Below, one piece after another: positions 58,801-64,000 of a stretch of 64,000 nt of DNA. The DNA lies in assembly GCA_030704615.1 (NCBI GenBank), contig CM060732.1, positions 52,805,053 to 52,869,052 of the forward strand, in the 5' to 3' direction. The DNA is from Takakia lepidozioides. Its lineage: Eukaryota; Streptophyta; Takakiopsida; Takakiales; Takakiaceae. The position numbers were made by a program, and so were the translations under genes. Numbering within the stretch: the first letter of the stretch is position 1; each line of letters opens with the position of its first letter. The notes under the pieces are model-generated. The model did not search any database and was not told where the DNA came from. It was given only the letters and a program-made list of their open reading frames with translations.

Positions 58801-59338
58801 CACAGGTTTCACTCACCAAGAGATCGCAATGCTGGAAGAGGCGGGTTTCTCCCTAGCCAGACATTCCATTACACGTGAAGGTGCTTCAAGTACAAGCGGT
58901 TCACGTGTACCTCCGCCTGACGCTCACTTGTGGCCAACCAGACGGAATGGGAAGCTGGTTCGACGATTCCCTCCAACCGCAGAACACTATGGCAAAATCG
59001 AGTCCGCAAGAATGCTTCACGCTCGTGTTGTGGGAACAATGGAAATGCCTGATCCAGGGTATGGTCGGGTCTTCACCATGATCTCATCCGCATCTGCGCT
59101 GCAGGACAAGACGTACGACATCACTGTTTCCAATTTTCCAAATTGTACCTGTCCTGATTTTGTTGGTATGCTTTCAAGTAGTTTGGGAAAGAGAGGGAAG
59201 TTCATACCGTGCAAACACCTTTACTTCGTCTTCTTGATAAGGATGGTTTGTGATCCAAAGCAGGACTTCTTCATTCACCAAGCCACTATGAGTTTCAACG
59301 AAGTCAACACACTTCTACAGCGGGATACAAGCCCATAG
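55892..59338 (+). pseudogene. MULE-like transposase with WRKY-GCM1-like and SWIM zinc fingers
   Basis: Segments: 55892-about 56560 (acidic N-terminal part with EDHPLPFSYEVEDD and a Ser/Asp-rich stretch); a frameshift near 56560; 56563-57861 with CNGHLKCENMKCRHF and MYYVVHRF...HFGFHNHHV, a WRKY-GCM1-like zinc finger usual in MULE transposases, then CFLMFDHV (Asp), GFMADSAQANFNAV (Asp) and CLFHW; an intron to 57974; then NLAETVHNAWL and a last frame (58034-59338) with CTCPDF and CKHLYFVF, a SWIM finger. A TAA at 57640 and a TAG at 58046 replace Gln codons and a frameshift lies near 58200. Transposases of this type excise DNA elements and bind their ends. Terminal inverted repeats and target duplication were not identified. 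It is inactive as read. Confidence 0.65.
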
Positions 59339-59536
59339 AAAGCATTCACTTGACACTCCGAAATCTGTGTTTTCCTTTACTACAACTTGTAATGGAATGA
59401 CTGTTCAAGTCCAATGTCTCTCAATGTATGTCGTCTAACATATTTGCTATGCGTGGGTCAATGCATTTGTCGCATTGGTCTGTCATTCTATTTTCATTAG
59501 CAAGCACAAGAAACTACCTTCAGGTAGACAGATGAT

Positions 59537-59740
59537 CAAATCAACCTCCTGTTAACACGAGGTTTACTTGGAGTTTTCCAAATCCCCCTTGTGCCGACAC
59601 AAGGTTGATTTTAGTTCTCCGAATCAACCTCGTGTTGACATGATGTTGATTTTAGTTCAAGGAAAACAACCTCGTGTTAACACAACGTTCATTTCAGTTC
59701 TAGGAAATGAAGCTCATGTTAACAGAAGGTTGAACTCCAG
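59537..59740. repeat. palindrome array, downstream cluster (five diverged copies)
   Basis: Copies at about 59537-59568, 59586-59613, 59621-59650, 59664-59693 and 59704-59733, with arms AATCAACCTCGTGTT and AACACGAGGTTGATT in the best case. The family is the same as at 46000-49234 but with TCGTGTT in place of TTGCGTC. It begins 200 bp after the transposase stop codon. Confidence 0.8.
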
Positions 59741-59825
59741 GAAAGCCCAAAACCCTTCATCCGTTTCACCTTCATGTGGTGATATCAGCAGTTGGGGGCC
59801 CCACGGTTATAGGCCCACCTTCTTT

Positions 59826-59964
59826 GTGGTGACGTGGCATGACATGGACCAAGCTCACGCCACGTCAGCATCAGCGCCACGTTAGCTGCGTGAGCGTAGG
59901 CTCACGCACGCCACGTCATCGTTGTGTGAGCGTACGCTCACACGCTCACGCGGTAGCGTCGTTG
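59826..59964. repeat. hairpin-rich, MITE-like segment
   Basis: Several overlapping palindromes: TGTGAGCGTACGCTCACA (perfect, about 59922-59939), GCGTGAGCGTAGGCTCACGC (one mismatch), and repeated ACGTGGC/GCCACGT. GCTCACGCCACGTCAGCA at 59853-59870 is the reverse complement of 51873-51890. It ends exactly where methyltransferase DNA of copy 3 begins. Confidence 0.65.
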
Positions 59965-60091
59965 TCCCACAGGAGGCCAGGTCCACTATCCCGGAAAGCA
60001 TGCGATCATGGGAAGCTGAGAAGTGTAGGTAATGCTGCTCGTGGTTGACCCACCTTATTGACCACTGCCAAAGGCGAACGGTCATCGTGTC

Positions 60092-60901
60092 TCACACCCT
60101 GAGACTGCCTCCTGTGTCCAAAATGCTATCCACTGTGAGGTGTGCTGGTCGCTGCACCCCATCAAATGCACGCTTGAGCAGTGCGGGTGGCATCAAGTTA
60201 GTCCACCATAGTCGTGGACGATGAACCCATGACCCCACTGTAGCTGCATCTAGCAACACTGCTGACCCAAGCCACCACCGGACTTGATGCACACTGGCCA
60301 TCACCCTGGCCCGAGAATCGCCCATCAGTGGCACATTCTCCAAGATGTATGCTGGAGATACAGCTTGATGAAGCTGCAAGTGGCGCAAAACCCGCACCAT
60401 CTCCCAAAACAGACCCGACCTCGAGTCTTGCAATCCATTGTCATGCCCGGCTGATGAATGCCCTTGGCAGAGCCAACCTGCCATTACCAGATCAATGGAG
60501 CCAACCCGCTCCAAATCCTGCGCCCCCAGCAACGAAATGTCTACTGGCAAGGCCTGCTGATATCCACGAACTATAGACACCGGCAACAACTCAGGGTACT
60601 GCTGCACCAACTGAGCAACATGGTGAAGTGAAATGCGTTGTGCAGTCTCATCCCTCTCCACATACAGGTAACGCCGAACTCGTACACCTGCATGTAACAC
60701 AGCAGCTAATCCGGTGCTGATCCCGCCAAACAAGTCTAGAAGACAAATGTCTTCATCCGGATACTGCCACACAATAGGTGTGGTATCCAATGGTGATAAC
60801 TGAGGTGGTCCTGGTGCAATCCCCCCACTCTCATCCTCTCCTGATGGTACAAAAGCCTCCACCCACGATTGTTGCACCCGTCGATCAGCAACCCGCTGCA
60901 A
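60092..60901 (-). CDS. DNMT3-like C5 methyltransferase domain, catalytic Cys retained
   Basis: 269 codons open on the - strand. Motif I LLDLFGGISTG (about 60745), then RRYLYVERDE, motif IV AGWLCQGHSSAG with the catalytic Cys intact (codon 60467-60469) though the usual Pro is Leu, motif VI YILENVP, and HRPRLWWTNL. Compared with copy 1 it has 13 more bases near the motif I-IV interval and keeps frame. It lacks motifs IX and X, so it should not be active alone. A TGA closes the frame at 60092. It is the best-preserved sample of the catalytic core in the window. Confidence 0.8.
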   Translation of the reverse strand: MQRVADRRVQQSWVEAFVPSGEDESGGIAPGPPQLSPLDTTPIVWQYPDEDICLLDLFGGISTGLAAVLHAGVRVRRYLYVERDETAQRISLHHVAQLVQQYPELLPVSIVRGYQQALPVDISLLGAQDLERVGSIDLVMAGWLCQGHSSAGHDNGLQDSRSGLFWEMVRVLRHLQLHQAVSPAYILENVPLMGDSRARVMASVHQVRWWLGSAVLLDAATVGSWVHRPRLWWTNLMPPALLKRAFDGVQRPAHLTVDSILDTGGSLRV

Positions 60902-61110
60902 ATCCTTGCTCGAGCCCTACAATGGAGTGCGAGCAACCATGGCAGGCAACTCTGCCATACCATACATGTCATCCTGCTCTCCTGGAGGTGTGTCATCCTC
61001 TGAATGAGCGTTGCCCTCTAGCAACTCTCCAGGCCAAGTCACTACAGCTGTGAATGCTGCTAGTGTCGGCATCTTGCCCCGCTGGGCAACCGCAACTCCT
61101 CCTATGAACA

Positions 61111-61563
61111 TCACAGGGAGCTGCACATGTCGGCCCTCCCCTGACTGCCATCCAGGCCTATAGGAAGCTGACTCCTCCCAAAAATCCAGGGTGAAGCCCA
61201 TGGGGTACAACACTGCCCCACCAACCCTGAGACATCGTACGAAACCGCGTCTATCACAATGGCCTTGGCTCGCATCACTGAGCCATATGTAGGGTGATCC
61301 GGCCGTAGTCTAATAGCCAACTCACGCCGTGTAATGCCCCGAGCCTGGTCCAATCCTCCCAGAGACGTCTGTATCTGGAAAGGACAAGGCTCCATATCCG
61401 CCTCCGTGAGGCCCAAGCCTGCAATAGCAGCTCTGCCCAACATCAATGGCTGAGCTCCCGAGTCCAACAAGACTCGTAGTGGCCAGTACCTCTTGCCTGC
61501 CAGTCCACTCAAACAGAAAATGCCATCCTGGTTGTCTAACATGACAACTCCAGGTGTCACCAT
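61111..61563 (-). CDS. aspartic protease of the DNMT element, copy 3a
   Basis: Open frame with VLLDSGAQPLMLGRAAIAGL (active-site DSG) and GITRRELAIRL. It then shifts frame near 61230 relative to the sequence with GFTLDFW. Retropepsin-like, expected to process the element polyprotein. Confidence 0.65.
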   Translation of the reverse strand: MVTPGVVMLDNQDGIFCLSGLAGKRYWPLRVLLDSGAQPLMLGRAAIAGLGLTEADMEPCPFQIQTSLGGLDQARGITRRELAIRLRPDHPTYGSVMRAKAIVIDAVSYDVSGLVGQCCTPWASPWIFGRSQLPIGLDGSQGRADMCSSL

Positions 61564-61586
61564 GGCGCGCTCAATGGCTTGTTGTG

Positions 61587-61877
61587 CGCATACATATCGC
61601 TATACAACTACATCGCTGTCCAAAACCACATGTGCACACCAAACACTAGTCTATCACTAGTCCATCACTAGTGCACCGCTAGTCCTGCCACTAGTGCAAC
61701 CACTAGTCCACCACTAGTGCAGCCACTAGTCCAACACTAGGCTGCCACTAGCCACCATTAGTGCAACCACTAGTCCACCACTAGGCTACCACTAGCCACC
61801 ACTAGTTCAGCCACTAGTCCATCACAATGATAAGGAAAGGAATGATACAAGCACACAAGCTCTCTCAAACTCACATC
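61587..61877 (-). repeat. LTR-like DNA with ACTAGT minisatellite
   Basis: On the - strand it runs from GAGTTTGAGAGAGCTTGTG, through about 17 irregular CTAGTGG-type units (61640-61830), to GCGATATGTATGCGCACAAC. The same order is seen at 43750-43991, with about half as many units. It separates integrase DNA from protease DNA. Confidence 0.75.
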
Positions 61878-63121
61878 AAGGCTTTATCACACAAAGCTTG
61901 AAACTCCCCCAAGAACTCTCTCCCTTGGTCCGTGAGTACCTCAGCTGGAGCACCGAATCGGCTAAGCACACGATCCAGGAATGCATACGCAGCCCCCTCA
62001 CTAGCCTTGTTAGGCAATGGAACCAACTAAATCCACTTGGAGAAGTGCTCCACCATCACCAACACATATCTGTGGTGGCGCATCGTCAGTGGCAATGGCC
62101 CTGCGAAGTCAAGACTCCACCTGTAGCCCAATCCCATGATCCGTAATGAATACAACTGTGGTGTAGGGGCGTTGAATGAAGCACACACCCTGTCACACAC
62201 CATGCACCTAGCCACAAATTGTTGCACCTCTGTGTGCATATCACGCCATCAATACTGCCCCTACAGTAAACTATGAGTGCGTCGCACTCCAAAATGCCCC
62301 AACACCTCATGGGCATGCCGCACTAACCGTGCACGCTGTGTTGGGTGAGGCACAATCCTCACCCGACCATCCTCCCACACTCGAAGCAGGTGTATCCCCT
62401 CCCACTTGAACCTCTTGGCTCATTGTAGGATCCGGTCCCTCTCCTTGGCAGTCATACTAGCTGCCATGTCTCCAGTGCGGAGGTAGTCCAACACAACCGA
62501 GTCCTCAGGTATATCTCTGGCACCACCTGGCTCATCACTAGCCTCAGGGTCCTCAGACACACCGTCTATAGTCATCTCTATTGTAGGTCCAACCTGACCT
62601 CCCGATGCCAAGATACACAAAAGAGCAGATGCATGCCATCCCGTCACCATCTCCTCGTCCGTCTCACCATGCCACCGAGCTCCAGTGTCATCATGCTGGC
62701 TCGTGCATGGATTGCGACTCAATCCATCCGCATCCCTATTGACCAAACCCGGTCGATGCACAACCTGAAGGTCATACTCCTGGAGTATGAGTGCCCACCA
62801 TGCAAGCTTCCCCGTAAGCTTGTCTGAACTCTCCATCAACCACTTGAGTGGCTGGTGATCCGTGACAAGGGTGAAGAGATTGCCGTATAGATAGTACCTG
62901 AAGTGTGCCACGGCCCACACTGCAGCTAAGCACTCCCCCTCATATGAGCTATACTTAGACTCTGCAGCGTTGTTCGAGCGGCTAGCATAAGCCACTACGA
63001 ACTCTCTTCCCTCATCATCCACCTGTGTGAACACCGCTCCAAGCCCCAACATGCTCCAATCTGTATGCAGCTGAAAGGGACGCCCCCTGATAGGTCGTCT
63101 CAAGATCGGCGCTGAGGTCAA
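61878..63121 (-). mobile_element. DNMT-element copy 3b: RNase H and truncated integrase
   Basis: RNase H is open from 63121 (APILRRPIRGRPFQLHTDWS, GLGAVFTQVDDEGREF, SYEGECLAAVWA) to about 62600. The integrase zinc region (62316-62027) keeps CMVC, unlike copies 1 and 2. The core stops after ALCDKAL at 61878, before the catalytic Glu. RT is absent beyond 63122. Confidence 0.88.
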
Positions 63122-63746
63122 CCTGTCGCGCGGCTTTTACTCACCCATCCCTTCGCTATTCGAGGCGGAAACTCCAAGATAGAAGAGTTGGAAATCTCTA
63201 AGTACTCAGCCCGCGCAGAACAATCAGTCATGACCTACAGCTAGTGTATCATGGGGGTGTTTCCTATTTGTTTCCCTTTTGGTATTCATGTTAGCTATCT
63301 TACCCTTGATAATTAAGTATCAGTTTGCTTTATCAATCTATTGGATTCCATCAACTCATCCATTCATTTCACAGCTTCACTCAGATCTCTCTACACAGTG
63401 TGATTGTATCGTAAAAGTATCCGATTATGATTTATCAGGTATCAGGCCGAAGCCATTGTGTCTCTAATCTACTCTACAATATCATTACAGCCTTGCATAT
63501 ATCAAGCATCTACTCATCATCTCTCTATCTTCACTTCCGTTCTTCATCTTTGCCCGATCCCCTCTCCTCCATGACCAAGAAGTCCTCCTCCGAATCCTCC
63601 CCCTCGATTCCCCGTTTTTCCCTTTATCTTCCTATCCGTGGTTCTAACCGTTTCCCTCACTAACCGTCGTCTGTGAACTAACATGTTCCCTTCGCAGGTG
63701 TTGTTCCCCACAGTCGTTCCCTGTCCTACTCTTCGTTCCCTATGAT
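63122..63746. other. no gene recognised
   Basis: Unassigned DNA with a Ser-rich coding-like stretch at about 63540-63660 (pyrimidine-rich). No conserved domain seen. Confidence 0.35.
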
Positions 63747-63985
63747 CGTGACAGCTGTGTCAAGCTGTGACTGGCTGTGTGAAACTGTGACGGGCTGTGA
63801 TTGGCTGTTCGACTGTGTTTGGCTGTGTCGGGCTGTGACTGGCTGTGTGGCTGTGCCGGGCTGTGACGACTGTGTCTGTTGTGTCGGCTATGTCTGCTGT
63901 GACGACTGTGACGGGCTGTGTTGGCTGTGTCGGCTGTGTCTGCTGTGACGACTGTGACGGGCTGTGTTGGCTGTGTCGACTGTGT
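63747..63985. repeat. GGCTGTG-type minisatellite
   Basis: Irregular repetition of GGCTGTG(A/T)C and GACTGTG units over about 240 bp, with higher-order copies of about 50 bp (63885-63930 and 63935-63980 nearly identical). Directly visible. Confidence 0.85.
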
Positions 63986-64000
63986 AACCCCCCTCTACAG

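Larger units (their letters stand above)
59965..61586 (-). mobile_element. DNMT-element copy 3a: protease and methyltransferase
   Basis: Read on the - strand: start of the protease region (about 61586), DSG protease, linker, and methyltransferase motifs I to VIII, broken off just before motif IX at 59965. The 8 bases CTGTGGGA at its broken end also begin copy 2 at 51921. Gag is absent; the protease adjoins LTR-like DNA directly. Confidence 0.85.

Noticed and set aside
63747-63985. Telomeric repeat
   Set aside because: Units are GGCTGTG(A/T)C, not TTTAGGG or a close variant.

Overview
The window reads as nuclear DNA of a streptophyte plant, most likely a seed-free land plant. It holds spliced genes with GT-AG introns, a complete somatic-embryogenesis receptor kinase (SERK) gene, a DYW-type pentatricopeptide (PPR) locus, tRNA-derived SINEs and much transposon material. 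Species cannot be fixed from sequence alone. Retrotransposons carrying a cytosine methyltransferase have, to my knowledge, been reported from charophytes and dinoflagellates, so a charophyte remains possible, but SERK plus DYW-PPR favour an embryophyte.

Layout. 1-3385: upstream DNA with a CT microsatellite and a short tandem repeat. 3386-11962 (+): a SERK gene of 13 exons, open throughout. 11963-16100: gene-poor, with a SINE and a small inverted duplication. 16200-20450 (-): two FCP1/NIF-like phosphatase-domain loci, one lacking the catalytic Asp, among short CGCGATCGCG palindromes. 21650-27650 (+): a decayed PPR-DYW locus with repeated OSB-like WWDN segments. 27800-28430: SINEs. 29191-35779 (-): a chromodomain Ty3/gypsy element with two LTRs and a 5-bp target duplication, its frames broken. 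35891-43991 (+): a second, unusual Ty3/gypsy lineage encoding gag, protease, a DNMT3-like cytosine methyltransferase, RT, RNase H, integrase and a PHD finger. Further pieces of this lineage lie at 51919-54976 (+), 59965-61586 (-) and 61878-63121 (-). 43992-45576: a segment between inverted repeats with a transposon-like exon. 46588-51044 (+): a spliced gene (decaying) joining a ParB-like domain to an N4/N6-type DNA methyltransferase. 55892-59338 (+): a MULE-like transposase with WRKY-GCM1-like and SWIM zinc fingers. Arrays of a second palindrome (core AACCTTGCGTCAACGCAAGG or variants) lie before, inside and after these last two genes. 63747-63985: a GGCTGTG-type minisatellite.

How it fits together. 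SERK is the only clearly intact host gene: a plasma-membrane co-receptor kinase. Nearly everything else is mobile or decaying. Two unrelated DNA methyltransferases, one C5-type in a retroelement and one amino-type fused to a ParB-like domain, occur within 15 kb in a mobile-element context. Many of the inactivating changes (CAG, CAA or CGA to stop; Cys to Tyr) fit C-to-T transitions, as expected for methylated repeats. Coordinates of introns and frames were read by eye; no alignment or database search was run.
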